A stretch of 47,876 nucleotides of DNA. Source: Chromatiaceae bacterium. Lineage in GTDB: Bacteria > Pseudomonadota > Gammaproteobacteria > Chromatiales > Chromatiaceae. Below the pieces are notes generated by a model. That model saw nothing but the letters and a program-made list of their open reading frames with translations, did not search any database and was not told where the DNA came from. The stretch is taken from positions 1 through 47,876 of the forward strand of contig JALSSC010000047.1 of NCBI GenBank assembly GCA_026984455.1, given 5' to 3'. Within the stretch, counting starts at the first letter, position 1; every line of letters starts with the position of its first letter. The translations under genes were made by a program, and so were the position numbers. Positions 10,235 to 20,424 of this stretch are shown here, piece after piece.

Positions 10235-11719
10235 ATGAATCGTAGAATGTCTCCGCCGCAGCCGGATCTTCCGTGCTTGGGTTCGCTGAAGGCGCTTTCG
10301 CGGACGAGCACGCGGCGACGGCGATCACTCGTCGCGTTTTGGCCGGCCCTGCTTCTGGGCCTCGCCGTCGTATCCGCGCACGCCGGCCGGCCGGCCGTCC
10401 CCGGCCAGGCGACGGCCACCCGTCCCTTCATCGTGGGTGGCCACAGTACCGCGGCCGGTGCCTACCCGTACATGGCCGCATTGTTCTTCACGGGCGGCAA
10501 CCAGTATTGCGGCGGTACCCTGGTGAGCGACGAGTGGGTGCTGACCGCGGCCCACTGTGCCACCGATCTCTCTCCAGGTCAGATCCGCGTGTTGTTGGGC
10601 CGGGAGCGCCTGAGCGCCGACGGCGGCACCTGGGCGGGGGTGAGCGAGATCCGTATCCATCCGGACTACGCCAGCCGTCAGGTCCCCGATCTGGCCCTGC
10701 TGCACCTCGACCGCAAGCCGGGCCAGACGCCGGTGCCGCTGCTGGAGCCGGGCAGCGCCCTGGCCTCGGCGGGGACCATCGCCACGGTGGTGGGCTGGGG
10801 GCTCACCATGGAGAACGGGTCTCCCAGCGACCGCTTGTTGGAGGTGTCGCTGCCCATCGTCTCCGAGGCCCTGTGCCAGAAGGCCCTGGTCGCGGTGGAT
10901 CCGGCCGCCGAGATCTGTGCCGGGGCCCCGGGCGGGGGCAAGGATTCCTGCCAGGGTGACAGCGGCGGTCCGCTGCTGGTGACCGATCCGGCGGGGGACA
11001 AGGTCCAGGCCGGAGTGGTGAGTTGGGGCCTGGGCTGCGCACGTCCGGGCAAGCCCGGGGTCTATGCCCGGGTGTCGGCCTACAAGGATTGGATCGAGAA
11101 CGTCATCCAGGGGGGCACGGGCGATGCCGGTGGCGCGGACAGCGCCGCCGGTTCCGGGATCGCGGCCGCGTTCGAATCGACTTGCCAGGCCCTGGACTGT
11201 GATTTCGATGCCTCCGCCTCCACGGGGGGCGGCAGCCCGTTGGATATGTACCTGTGGGGTTTTTCCGACGGCGACTGGGCCCTGGGGCGCAAGGTGAGTC
11301 ATCGTTTCCCCGGGAGTGGGAGCTATCAGGTTCAGTTGACGGTGATGAACGAGGCCGGGGCCATCGCCGACCTCACCCAGACGGTGACGGTGGAGGGCGA
11401 GGCCTCGGACCTGGACTACAGTACCACCGACTACCTGTGGTGGAGCGGTGCGCGCGCCTTTCTCCCGGAGGAGGCCTTCCGGCTGCAAGCGGGGGAGAGC
11501 CTGGTGGGGCATCTCCAAGGCCCGGAGGACGCCGACTTCGACCTCTTCCTGGAGTTCTATGACGAGAAAGCGGGTGCTTGGCGCAAGGTGGCCGCCTCGG
11601 CGGGCGCGGGTTCCGACGAGACCTTGCGTTACACCGCCGAAGAGACCGGCTACTATGGCTGGACCCTGACGTCATACGAGGGCTGGGGGGAGTTCCGGTT
11701 CGATATGCAGGGTGAGTGA
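10235..11719 (+). CDS. Secreted trypsin-like serine protease with PKD and PPC-like tails
   Basis: A 494-residue exported S1 protease. An Arg-rich N-region is followed by a hydrophobic segment ending in AHA. The protease domain starts at IVGG. The catalytic triad is H107 (TAAHC), D152 (DLALL) and S243 (GDSGGP). D237, six residues before the Ser, is the trypsin S1 Asp, predicting cleavage after Arg/Lys. Cysteines match the three conserved bacterial/animal trypsin disulfides. A PKD-like domain follows (about 315-390), then a PPC-like beta domain (about 400-490); such tails commonly bind substrate or surfaces. The residue before IVGG is Phe, not Arg/Lys, so self-activation by classic trypsin cleavage is unlikely. 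ATG 10235 has GGAG seven bases upstream; the open frame begins earlier at 10136 but lacks this site. Confidence 0.92.
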   Translation: MNRRMSPPQPDLPCLGSLKALSRTSTRRRRSLVAFWPALLLGLAVVSAHAGRPAVPGQATATRPFIVGGHSTAAGAYPYMAALFFTGGNQYCGGTLVSDEWVLTAAHCATDLSPGQIRVLLGRERLSADGGTWAGVSEIRIHPDYASRQVPDLALLHLDRKPGQTPVPLLEPGSALASAGTIATVVGWGLTMENGSPSDRLLEVSLPIVSEALCQKALVAVDPAAEICAGAPGGGKDSCQGDSGGPLLVTDPAGDKVQAGVVSWGLGCARPGKPGVYARVSAYKDWIENVIQGGTGDAGGADSAAGSGIAAAFESTCQALDCDFDASASTGGGSPLDMYLWGFSDGDWALGRKVSHRFPGSGSYQVQLTVMNEAGAIADLTQTVTVEGEASDLDYSTTDYLWWSGARAFLPEEAFRLQAGESLVGHLQGPEDADFDLFLEFYDEKAGAWRKVAASAGAGSDETLRYTAEETGYYGWTLTSYEGWGEFRFDMQGE

Positions 11720-11735
11720 AGCCGGGCTTGGTCCG

Positions 11736-11750
11736 CGACGGGTATATAAT
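11736..11750 (+). promoter_or_regulatory. Candidate coaBC promoter (CGACGGGTATATAAT)
   Basis: The perfect -10 hexamer TATAAT at 11745-11750 is preceded by CGACGGG, a motif found at other intergenic sites in this window. It ends 33 bp before the coaBC start. No convincing -35 is seen at standard spacing, so an extended -10 is the likeliest reading. Confidence 0.6.
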
Positions 11751-11783
11751 CTTCGGCCTTCTTTTGGCCTGGAGTCCCCCATC

Positions 11784-13016
11784 GTGTCCCCCTTGGCAGG
11801 CAAACGCATCCTCCTGGGCGTCACCGGCAGTATCGCCGCCTACAAGGCGGTGGAATTGGCGCGGGGTCTGCGCCGGGCCGGGGCGGAGGTGCAGGTGGTG
11901 ACGACCCCCGGCGCCCGGGAGTTCGTGGCCCCCTTGACCTTTCAGGCCCTGACGGGCCGTCCGCTGCGCTGCGAACTCTTCGATCCCGCTGCCGAGGCGG
12001 CCATGGACCACATCGAACTGGCCCGCTGGGCCGAGTGGGTGCTGGTGGCCCCGGCCAGTGCGGATTTCCTTGCGCGTATCGCCCAGGGATTGGCCGACGA
12101 CCTCCTGACCACCCTCTGCCTGGCCACCGAGGCGCCCCTGTGGGTCGCCCCGGCCATGAACCGGGTCATGTGGCGGCATCCGGCGACCCAGGCCAACATC
12201 GGGGTTCTGCGGGGGCGCGGGGTACGTGTCCTGGGACCGGACCAGGGCGCCCAGGCCTGTGGCGAAGAAGGACCCGGGCGGATGCTCGAGGCGGAGGCGA
12301 TCCTCAGGCTCCTGGCGGGGGACGGGCCCTTGTCCGGGGTGTCGGTGCTGGTCACCGCGGGTCCCACCCGGGAGCCCATCGACCCGGTGCGTTTCCTCTC
12401 CAACCGCAGCTCCGGGCGCATGGGATACGCCCTCGCCGCGGCCCTGGCCGGGCTGGGTGCGGAGGTCACCCTGGTGAGTGGTCCGGTGGCCCTGCCATCG
12501 CCACCGGGGGTGGCCCGGGTGAATGTGGAGACGGCCCTGGAGATGGCCTCGGTGGTGGAGGCACGGGCCGGGGATGCGGCGATCTTCGTGGCTGCCGCGG
12601 CGGTGGCGGACTATCGGCCGGTCCATGTCCCGGGGCACAAGATCAAGAAGCGAGACGCCCGGCGGACATTGGAATTGACCCCGAACCCGGATATTCTCGC
12701 GACCGTGGCCGCGCGGCCCGACGCCCCCTTCTGCCTCGGCTTCGCCGCCGAGACCCGGGATCTGGAGGCCAACGCCCGGTCCAAGCTGGAGGCCAAGGGC
12801 CTGGACATGATCGCCGCCAACCTCGTGGGCGGGTCCGAAGGCGGATTCGAGAGCGAAGACAATGCCCTGCTGGTGTTGTGGCCGGGGGGGCGCCATGAAT
12901 TCCCTTTGTTGCCCAAGCAGGCGTTGGCGCGGCGCCTGGCGGATCTCCTGGCGGTGCGTTTCCGGGCCGCGCGTGGCCCTGAACCTGATTCCGGGGAGAG
13001 CGATGCACGAGATTGA
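11784..13016 (+). CDS. coaBC: Bifunctional phosphopantothenoylcysteine decarboxylase / phosphopantothenate--cysteine ligase
   Basis: Cytoplasmic flavoprotein for two steps of coenzyme A synthesis: ligation of cysteine to 4'-phosphopantothenate (CoaB) and decarboxylation (CoaC). Seen: N-terminal CoaC with [14 protein letters not shown], the PAMN motif (APAMNRVMW) and the substrate flap around [10 protein letters not shown]; then CoaB with [34 protein letters not shown] and KIKK. About 410 residues, full length. The GTG start at 11784 is chosen because GGAG lies nine bases upstream and the TATAAT box is suitably placed. Its end overlaps dut by 14 bp, the usual gammaproteobacterial coaBC-dut order. 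Confidence 0.96.
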   Translation: MSPLAGKRILLGVTGSIAAYKAVELARGLRRAGAEVQVVTTPGAREFVAPLTFQALTGRPLRCELFDPAAEAAMDHIELARWAEWVLVAPASADFLARIAQGLADDLLTTLCLATEAPLWVAPAMNRVMWRHPATQANIGVLRGRGVRVLGPDQGAQACGEEGPGRMLEAEAILRLLAGDGPLSGVSVLVTAGPTREPIDPVRFLSNRSSGRMGYALAAALAGLGAEVTLVSGPVALPSPPGVARVNVETALEMASVVEARAGDAAIFVAAAAVADYRPVHVPGHKIKKRDARRTLELTPNPDILATVAARPDAPFCLGFAAETRDLEANARSKLEAKGLDMIAANLVGGSEGGFESEDNALLVLWPGGRHEFPLLPKQALARRLADLLAVRFRAARGPEPDSGESDARD

Positions 13017-13458
13017 AATGAAGGTCCTCGACCCCCGCCTGGGGGATGCCTATCCCCTGCCTGCCCGCGCCACCCCCGGCGCCGCGGGCATGGATCTGCG
13101 GGCCATGCTGGAGGCCGATCTGGAATTGGCCCCCGGGGAGACGGAGCTGATCCCCACCGGGATCGCCATCCATCTCGACGATCCCGGTCTGGCCGCTTTG
13201 ATCCTGCCGCGCTCGGGCCTGGGCCATCGCCACGGCATCGTGTTGGGCAATCTCGTGGGTCTGATCGATTCCGACTACCAGGGACAGTTGTTCGTCTCCT
13301 GTTGGAATCGCGGACATACGCCTTTTCGTATCGAGGTGGGAGAGCGCATCGCGCAACTGCTGATCGTGCCTGTGATCCAGGCCCGTTTCCGCCGGGTCGA
13401 TGCCTTTGCGGCGTCTCGTCGGGGAGAGGGTGGTTTCGGCCACTCGGGGCGGCAATGA
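13003..13458 (+). CDS. dut: dUTP diphosphatase
   Basis: Trimeric dUTPase that hydrolyses dUTP to dUMP, keeping uracil out of DNA and feeding dTMP synthesis. The five motifs are visible: [10 protein letters not shown] (1), LPRSGLG (2), [11 protein letters not shown] (3), RIAQLLIVP (4) and the C-terminal arm [11 protein letters not shown] (5). 151 residues, normal length. ATG 13003 has GGGGAG six bases upstream and lies inside the end of coaBC, so translation is probably coupled. The stop overlaps the start of the next gene (ATGA). Confidence 0.97.
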   Translation: MHEIEMKVLDPRLGDAYPLPARATPGAAGMDLRAMLEADLELAPGETELIPTGIAIHLDDPGLAALILPRSGLGHRHGIVLGNLVGLIDSDYQGQLFVSCWNRGHTPFRIEVGERIAQLLIVPVIQARFRRVDAFAASRRGEGGFGHSGRQ

Positions 13459-15956
13459 GGGGCGCGCGCCGCGCTCCTGCCGCCGGTGGTCCGGTGCGTC
13501 ACCAGGGCCAACCGCTGGCCTCCCGCTGGCTGCCGCTGGCCCTGGGCCTGGGCCTGGCCTGGATCGCCGGTCTTGCGGTCCTGGCCTGGTATACCCAGGC
13601 GGGGAGGGATGCGCAGGCACGCATCGCCTTGACCCGGGAGGCCCGTCTGCTCGCCGGCGCCTTGTCGCAACGCACGACCTTTGCTCACCGTCTGTTGGCC
13701 GTGCTGGCGAAGCAGCCTGATGTGGCCCGGGTCCTGAGGTCCGGGGATGCGTCCCGGGTGGCCGCCGAGGAACGCCGTCTGGAGGCACTGTTTCCGAATG
13801 CGCTGCGGGTCCGCCTGTTGCCGCCGGGGTACGACCAGCCGCGCCGGGACGAGAGCCCCCCCTTGGCCTTCGCCTCCCTGGAGCTGCTGCGCAAGGCGGG
13901 CAAAGGCGATGCGCCCCCCCCATTGGAGGTGCAGATTCTGCCCAAGTCCCCCCCCTTGCTGGTGGGTGCGGCGGCGATCCGCTCCGGGACGGGGGAGGTG
14001 GTTGGCCTCATCCACCTGACCCTGGCGGCGCGCCCCCTGTTCGCTCAGGTGCAGGGCCTGGACGCATTGCCGGGTCGCCTCGCCTTGCGCCAGAAGTTGG
14101 CCGACGGAGGTCTCGTGGACCTCACCAGCAACGGCGTCAACGTGTCGGAGCGGCGACCGGAGGGTTCCGCGCCCATCGGCGACAGCAGGTTGGAGATCAC
14201 TTGGTGGTCTCAGCCGCTCCCGATCGGCGCGGCGGTCTGGTGGTGGACGGCGGTCGGCGGGGCCCTGCTGCTGTTTCTGGGCGCGCTGCTCTGGTGGCAC
14301 TACCGGGGCCTGAGGCGTGTACTGCTGGCGGATCAGGCGGCCATGGTGCATTTGGTGGAGGAGGCCTTGTCGGGCCAGCAGGGCCGGGAGATCCCCCTGC
14401 TGATCAAGGACCTGATCCCCATGCGGGACGTCCTCATACAACGTTTGACGCACCTCGCCCCCATCCCGGCGCCGTCTGCGGCAGTGCCTGAGGCCGGACC
14501 GGACACCCACAGGGAGCCCCCGCCGGAAAGCGGGGCCCGGGCCGGGGAACCGGTCCCGCCCGCACCCGTGGCTGCCCCGCTCGGCGATCTGCCGGCGGTG
14601 ATCTTCAAGGCCTATGATATCCGCGGTATCGTCGGCTCGACCCTGACGCCGGATGTGGTGCGCGAGATCGGCCGGGCGGTGGGCAGTCAGGCCTATGCCC
14701 AGGGCGAGCAGACCCTGGTGGTGGCGCGCGATCAGCGGCCGTCCAGCAGTGAACTGGGTGAGGCCCTGGTGGAGGGTATCCTCTCGACCGGGTGTGACGT
14801 GGTGGACCTGGGTGTGGCCCCGGTGCCTCTGCTGTACTTCGCCACCCGGCATCTGCGTGGCAAGGGCGGGGTGATGGTGACCGGCAGCCACAATCCTGCC
14901 CAGTACAACGGCCTGAAGATCGTCCTGGGCGGTGAGTCGTTGTCGCGTGAGGCCCTGTGGGCGTTGCGTGACCGGGTGATCCGGGGGGACCTGCTGGAAG
15001 GGCAGGGAACGGTCCACCGCCAGGATCTGAGTGGCGACTATATCGCCCGCATGGCCGAGGACGTGGGCGTGGCGCGGCCCCTCAAGGTGGTCTTGGAGTG
15101 CGGTGGCGGCAGCGTCAGTGAACTCGCGCCGGCCCTGTTTCGCGCCCTGGGCTGTGAGCCCGAGCCCTTGCACTGTGAGCTGGCCGGGGGGGAGACCGAC
15201 CCCCTGGATCCGAGTCTGGCGGAGAATCTCGCCCCCTTGCAGGCCGCCGTGCGCGAACAGGGGGCGGATCTGGGGCTCGCCTTCGATGGCGACGGCGACC
15301 GTCTGGGGGTGGTGGATTCCGCCGGCCGGGTGGTCACCACGGACCGGGTGCTCATGCTCTTCGCGGCGGACCTTCTGGCCCGCCACCCCGGTGCCGACAT
15401 CATCTACGATGTGAAATGTTCCCGTGCCCTGGCCGTGCAGATCCTCCAGCACGGTGGTCGGCCGGTGATGTGGAAGTCGGGCCACAGTCTGCTGAAGGCA
15501 CGCCTGAACGAGACCGGCGCCCTCCTGGCCGGTGAGTGGAGTGGTCACATCATGTTCCGGGAGCGTTGGAACGGCTTCGACGACGCCCTCTACGCCGGGG
15601 CCCGCCTGTGCGAGATCCTGGCCGTGGACCCCCGTCCCTCGGCCGAGGTGTTCGACGACTTCCCGGTACCACCGGGTACGCCGGAGTTGTTCCTACACCT
15701 GGCCGAGGGTGATCAGGAATCCTTCATGGAACGCATACGCGCCCAGGCCGGACTGTTGTCGGGCGCCAAGATCATCGCCCTGGACGGCCTGCGCGCAGAA
15801 TTCGAGGACGGATGGGGGCTGGTGCGGGTCTCCAACACGGTGCCGGCGTTGAGTTTCCGCTTCGAAGGCGAGACGCCCCAGGCGGTGAAGCGCATCCAGA
15901 AGATCTTCGCTGAGATGATACGGGCGGTGGACCCCGGCCTCGAACTCCCCTTCTGA
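13455..15956 (+). CDS. algC: Membrane-anchored phosphomannomutase/phosphoglucomutase (AlgC type)
   Basis: Interconverts hexose 6-phosphates and 1-phosphates (mannose, glucose), supplying GDP-mannose and other precursors of LPS and exopolysaccharide. 833 residues. The N-terminal ~375 residues hold two membrane segments (about 20-45 and 255-280) around an extracytoplasmic region, then a Pro-rich linker. The catalytic mutase follows from about 385 ([12 protein letters not shown]), with the phosphoserine loop TGSHNP (Ser478), the Mg site DGDGDR (about 611) and a C-terminal phosphate-binding domain. This long form matches the extended AlgC reading frame of pseudomonads. ATG 13455 overlaps the dut stop. 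The role of the N-terminal sensor-like part is unknown. Confidence 0.93.
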   Translation: MRGARRAPAAGGPVRHQGQPLASRWLPLALGLGLAWIAGLAVLAWYTQAGRDAQARIALTREARLLAGALSQRTTFAHRLLAVLAKQPDVARVLRSGDASRVAAEERRLEALFPNALRVRLLPPGYDQPRRDESPPLAFASLELLRKAGKGDAPPPLEVQILPKSPPLLVGAAAIRSGTGEVVGLIHLTLAARPLFAQVQGLDALPGRLALRQKLADGGLVDLTSNGVNVSERRPEGSAPIGDSRLEITWWSQPLPIGAAVWWWTAVGGALLLFLGALLWWHYRGLRRVLLADQAAMVHLVEEALSGQQGREIPLLIKDLIPMRDVLIQRLTHLAPIPAPSAAVPEAGPDTHREPPPESGARAGEPVPPAPVAAPLGDLPAVIFKAYDIRGIVGSTLTPDVVREIGRAVGSQAYAQGEQTLVVARDQRPSSSELGEALVEGILSTGCDVVDLGVAPVPLLYFATRHLRGKGGVMVTGSHNPAQYNGLKIVLGGESLSREALWALRDRVIRGDLLEGQGTVHRQDLSGDYIARMAEDVGVARPLKVVLECGGGSVSELAPALFRALGCEPEPLHCELAGGETDPLDPSLAENLAPLQAAVREQGADLGLAFDGDGDRLGVVDSAGRVVTTDRVLMLFAADLLARHPGADIIYDVKCSRALAVQILQHGGRPVMWKSGHSLLKARLNETGALLAGEWSGHIMFRERWNGFDDALYAGARLCEILAVDPRPSAEVFDDFPVPPGTPELFLHLAEGDQESFMERIRAQAGLLSGAKIIALDGLRAEFEDGWGLVRVSNTVPALSFRFEGETPQAVKRIQKIFAEMIRAVDPGLELPF

Positions 15957-16868
<912 letters not shown>

Positions 16869-16900
16869 TGGGAATGGTGGAGACAGACCACTTCACCCGG

Positions 16901-17893
16901 TCACTCGGGGGTGGCCCCGGCCGCCATCTCCTCTCTGAAGGCCTGACGGATGGCCTGCACCCTGGGGCCGGCGCACAGCCGGGCACCGCCGGGCGAGTCC
17001 TTGCAGCGGAGATCCAGGAACAGAGAGGAGCGCCCCGAGGCGTGGTCGCGCAGGCGGGACACGGTGATGGCGATGGCCTCGTCCGTGTGGGGAGGGGCGG
17101 TCATGACGATGTCCCTGCCCTGCATCTGTATCGGGGTGGTCGCCCACTTGTGGACGAACTCCCGGGCACGTTTCCAACGTCGCGCACAGGTCCCGGCCGC
17201 GCCGCAGGGGATGAGGTTGCTGAGGGCGGCCTTCCGGGCCGGCCCCTGGGGGTTGTCGGCCTGCTTCAGGTGCTTGAGTTCCCTGAAGCGCGCGAGGTCG
17301 GTGGCGAAGGCCTGGCGAATGCGGTCCTTCTCGCGTTCCCGGCGACCGATCTGGGCATAGGCATCCTTGATCGCCTGGCGGGTGCTCGCGATGTTGTCGA
17401 GCAGGCGCTTGGGGATGGTCCGGCCGGATCGTTCCAGGTCCGCGGCCCGGCGTTGCAGGTCGTCCAGGCGGGCCTGATAGCGGCGGATGTTACCCCGAGT
17501 GACCTTGATGAGCACATCCACCGCGGCGAGCTTGCCGTCGCGCGCTAGGAGCAGATCGTCTTCACTGCGAAAGGTGCGCAGCAGGACCCGGTCCCGGGCC
17601 TGCTGTTCCTCCACCAGACGCTGTTGTTCGGCGCGCAGGCGGGCCAGCTCCCGCTCCCGCGCTATCTCCTCCGGGGTCTTGGCCCGGGGTACCACCCGCA
17701 GCCGCCGCCCCGCGTCGTCCAGTTCCTCGTGACCGCGCTGGGCCTCTTGCGGGGGCAGGTGGTCGGCAAAATGGACGGTGCCCGCGGCGTCCACCCAGCG
17801 ATAGAGACGCGCCTCGCCCGGGGAGGCGAGCAGACAGAAGGCGAAGGCAATGAGCGCCGGCAGGCGTCTGTACGGATCACGATCGTCGTTCAT
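16901..17893 (-). CDS. DUF4124 domain protein with coiled coil
   Basis: About 330 residues. The N-terminal hydrophobic segment ALIAFAFCLLAS reads as a signal peptide. A DUF4124 motif follows (LYRWVDAAGTVHFADHLPP), then a long charged coiled coil (about residues 70-200; runs of Glu, Arg and Leu) and a C-terminal domain with three or four cysteines. The protein is therefore probably periplasmic. Function unknown; DUF4124 proteins are common in proteobacteria. ATG 17893 is used; a TTG at 17908 is in frame but would touch the divergent TauE start. The 14-bp divergent gap leaves no room for two separate promoters, so the start may be further downstream. Convergent with argB. Confidence 0.75.
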   Translation of the reverse strand: MNDDRDPYRRLPALIAFAFCLLASPGEARLYRWVDAAGTVHFADHLPPQEAQRGHEELDDAGRRLRVVPRAKTPEEIARERELARLRAEQQRLVEEQQARDRVLLRTFRSEDDLLLARDGKLAAVDVLIKVTRGNIRRYQARLDDLQRRAADLERSGRTIPKRLLDNIASTRQAIKDAYAQIGRREREKDRIRQAFATDLARFRELKHLKQADNPQGPARKAALSNLIPCGAAGTCARRWKRAREFVHKWATTPIQMQGRDIVMTAPPHTDEAIAITVSRLRDHASGRSSLFLDLRCKDSPGGARLCAGPRVQAIRQAFREEMAAGATPE

Positions 17894-17907
17894 GGGATTG
17901 CGAGCCA

Positions 17908-18657
17908 ATGTTGGATCAGTTCATTCTCTTGGTGGTATCGACCCTTGCCAACCTGTTCTCCGCCTTCTCCGGCGGTGGCGCCGGGTTGCTGCAATTGCCG
18001 GTGCTCATCTTTCTCGGCCTGCCCTTCGGCGTCGCCCTGGCCACCCACAAGGTGGCCTCGGTCGCCCTGGGGCTGGGGGCCACGGCACGCCACCTGCGCG
18101 AAGGCTCGCTGGACGGCCGTTTCGCCTTGTTCATGCTCGCCACCGGTGTGCCCGGGGTGGTCCTGGGGGCGAGCCTGATCCTGCGCCTCCCGGGGCGTTG
18201 GGCCGAGGTGGCATTAGGGATCCTGACCCTGGGGTTGGGCCTCTATTCCCTGAGCTGCCGCAGCCTCGGGCAACGCTTCGAACCCCGCCATCGGGACCCT
18301 CGTGGCCTGATCCTCGGTGGCGCGGGCCTGTTCCTCATCGGTTTCCTCAATGGTTCCTTGACCTCGGGGACCGGCCTGTTCGTCACTCTCTGGCTCATCC
18401 GCTGGTTCGGTCTGGACTATGGCCGCGCCGTGGCCCATACGCTGGTCCTGGTAGGGGTCTTCTGGAATGGTGCCGGGGCCCTCACCCTGGGGGTGCTCGG
18501 TCATATCCACTGGACCTGGATCCCGGCCCTGCTCGCGGGTTCCCTGCTCGGCGGTTACGGCGGGGCCCATCTCGCCATCCGCAAAGGCAACCGTTGGATC
18601 AAGCGTGGCTTCGAGGCCCTCACCCTGCTCGTAGGCCTGAAGCTGATCTGGGGTTGA
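17908..18657 (+). CDS. TauE/SafE family (sulfite exporter-like) membrane protein
   Basis: A 249-residue protein with about eight hydrophobic helices arranged as two similar halves, as in the TauE/SafE (former DUF81) family of anion permeases. The family signature is seen near the N-terminus: FSAFSGGGAGLLQLPVLIFLGLP followed by ATHKVASVALG. In the second half there is a similar GFLNGSLTSGTGLF motif. The substrate cannot be told; family members move sulfite, sulfoacetate or other organosulfur anions. No clear ribosome site precedes ATG 17908. Confidence 0.85.
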   Translation: MLDQFILLVVSTLANLFSAFSGGGAGLLQLPVLIFLGLPFGVALATHKVASVALGLGATARHLREGSLDGRFALFMLATGVPGVVLGASLILRLPGRWAEVALGILTLGLGLYSLSCRSLGQRFEPRHRDPRGLILGGAGLFLIGFLNGSLTSGTGLFVTLWLIRWFGLDYGRAVAHTLVLVGVFWNGAGALTLGVLGHIHWTWIPALLAGSLLGGYGGAHLAIRKGNRWIKRGFEALTLLVGLKLIWG

Positions 18658-18696
18658 AGGGGTGGTGGATGGGGCCCCTGTCTCCGCTCTCTCCAT

Positions 18697-19335
18697 TCAG
18701 ATCCCGTAGGCGTCCCGGTAGGCGCGCACCCGCTTCAGGTCCTCGGCGTCGCCCTTGGCCTCCAGATAGCCGATCAGGTCTTCCAGGCGCACGATCGCGG
18801 CCACCGGCAGGCCGAATTCCCGCTCCACCTCCTGCACCGCGGATGCCTTTCCCCGGCCCCGCTCCTGGCGATCCAGGGCGATCATCACCCCCGCCGGCTC
18901 GGCGCCATGGGCGCGGATGATGTCCACCGATTCCCGCACCGAGGTGCCGGCGGTGATCACGTCGTCCACGATCAGTACCCGGCCCTGCAGGGGGTGACCG
19001 ACGATCGCACCGCCTTCGCCGTGGTCCTTCGCCTCCTTGCGGTTGAAGGCGTAGGGCAGGTCGCGTCCGTGCCTTTCGGCGAGGGCGATGGCGCAGGCCG
19101 CCACCAGGGGGATGCCCTTGTAGGCAGGGCCGTAGAGCAGGTCGAAGGCGATCCCGGACTCCTGGATGGCGTGGGCGTAGAATCCGCCCAGGCGGGCCAG
19201 GCGGGCACCGCTGTCGAACAGGCCGGCATTGAAGAAATAGGGGCTCAGGCGGCCCGACTTGAGGGTGAAGCTGCCGAAGCGCAGCACCCCCAGATGGAGG
19301 GCGAAGTCGAGGAATTGGCGTTGGTAGTCCTGCAT
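18697..19335 (-). CDS. pyrE: Orotate phosphoribosyltransferase
   Basis: Joins orotate to PRPP to give orotidine 5'-phosphate in pyrimidine synthesis. Seen: [16 protein letters not shown] near the N-terminus, [10 protein letters not shown], the [13 protein letters not shown] flexible loop, and the PRPP-binding [13 protein letters not shown]. 212 residues, normal length for the gammaproteobacterial form. It begins nine bp after the stop of the metA-type gene and may form an operon with it. Confidence 0.97.
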   Translation of the reverse strand: MQDYQRQFLDFALHLGVLRFGSFTLKSGRLSPYFFNAGLFDSGARLARLGGFYAHAIQESGIAFDLLYGPAYKGIPLVAACAIALAERHGRDLPYAFNRKEAKDHGEGGAIVGHPLQGRVLIVDDVITAGTSVRESVDIIRAHGAEPAGVMIALDRQERGRGKASAVQEVEREFGLPVAAIVRLEDLIGYLEAKGDAEDLKRVRAYRDAYGI

Positions 19336-19344
19336 CGGGGCCTC

Positions 19345-20415
19345 TCAGCGATGGAGATTCAGGGGATCCCCGGGATCGATGCCCTCCATGAAGGGCCGAT
19401 GGCGGTCGCGGTGGGTGAGCTGGTAGACCAGACCCATCCAGTTGCCCACCACCGCCTCGGCGCTGTCGTGCCAAGTGTTGTCCAGGTGCGGCACGATCAG
19501 GGGCTCAGGGAAGTCGGGGAGGGGCAGGCCGCGGTCCCGGGCGCGTTCCAGACGCTCCCGGTATTCCTCCAGCAGGGCCTGTTCGCGGATCCCCAGGTAG
19601 TTGTCGGGGAAGGGAGGTGGCGTCGGCCGGCGATGGGCGGCGTAGAGCAGCAGGTCGCGCTTGTATTCCTTGAGGAGGCTGACGGTGTCGTATTCGGGAT
19701 GGCCTTGGAAGAAGACCTGGCGCAGACCGTCCCCGCTGGTCGCCAAGTGCACCCCGGCGACGGGACTCTCCACCAACACCCGTGCCCCGGCCATCTCGAA
19801 CTGCTCGGGGCTGATGTCGTTCCAGCGTGAATGGGGTACGTCGAAGCGGGTGTTGACCCCACTCACCAGGGGGTGGGCGCGGTCCACTACGCGGTGGGGG
19901 AACACGCCCCAGCGTTTGTGCGGCATGCGCCGGCGGGGCTGGGCGTAGATCTGTTCCATCACCGCGTGGGTGGCCAGGCAGGAGCAGAGGGTCGAGGTGA
20001 CGTGCGTCCAGGCCCAGCGGATGACCTCCCCCAGGGGGGCCCAGAAAGGCTCGTCGGAGAGCCGTTCTCGGGTGACGTTGGCCCCGGTGATGATGAGGGC
20101 ATCGAGCCCCTCCCGCTGGAGGTCCTCGAAACGCTCGTAGTAGCGCTGCACGTGTTCGCGCCCCTTGGGGCCGCGCTCCAGGCCGTCCAGGGTGAAGGGG
20201 TGCAGATAGAACTGGGCGATGGGATTGCTCTGTCCCACCAGGCGGAAGAACTGGCGCTCGGTGGCCGCGAGGGCGGCGTCCGGCATCATGTTGAGCAGGC
20301 CGATATGGAGTTCGCGGATATGCTGGTGCCGCGCCCGCTCGGGGCTGAGCACGGTCTGACCTTCGCGGCGCAGGCGTTCGAAGGCAGGCAGGGGAGTGTG
20401 GGCGACCAGGGGCAT
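19345..20415 (-). CDS. metA: Homoserine O-succinyltransferase (MetA family)
   Basis: Acylates homoserine as the first committed step of methionine synthesis. 356 residues. Seen: N-terminal HIRELHIGLLNMMPDAALAATERQF, the nucleophile region around Cys146 (SCLATHA in place of the CWGAQA of enteric MetA), PHRVVDRAHPLVSG, PHSRWND, and the His239/Glu241 pair in GHPEYD. The altered nucleophile-elbow residues suggest a diverged subfamily; succinyl- versus acetyl-CoA use cannot be fixed by eye. It lies between the P-loop ATPase gene (nine bp upstream) and pyrE (nine bp downstream), all on the minus strand. Confidence 0.85.
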   Translation of the reverse strand: MPLVAHTPLPAFERLRREGQTVLSPERARHQHIRELHIGLLNMMPDAALAATERQFFRLVGQSNPIAQFYLHPFTLDGLERGPKGREHVQRYYERFEDLQREGLDALIITGANVTRERLSDEPFWAPLGEVIRWAWTHVTSTLCSCLATHAVMEQIYAQPRRRMPHKRWGVFPHRVVDRAHPLVSGVNTRFDVPHSRWNDISPEQFEMAGARVLVESPVAGVHLATSGDGLRQVFFQGHPEYDTVSLLKEYKRDLLLYAAHRRPTPPPFPDNYLGIREQALLEEYRERLERARDRGLPLPDFPEPLIVPHLDNTWHDSAEAVVGNWMGLVYQLTHRDRHRPFMEGIDPGDPLNLHR

Positions 20416-20424
20416 GGGGAATCC

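Noticed and set aside
12643-13923. 426-residue minus-strand frame over coaBC-dut-algC
   Set aside because: Antisense to three well-supported genes with clear motifs.
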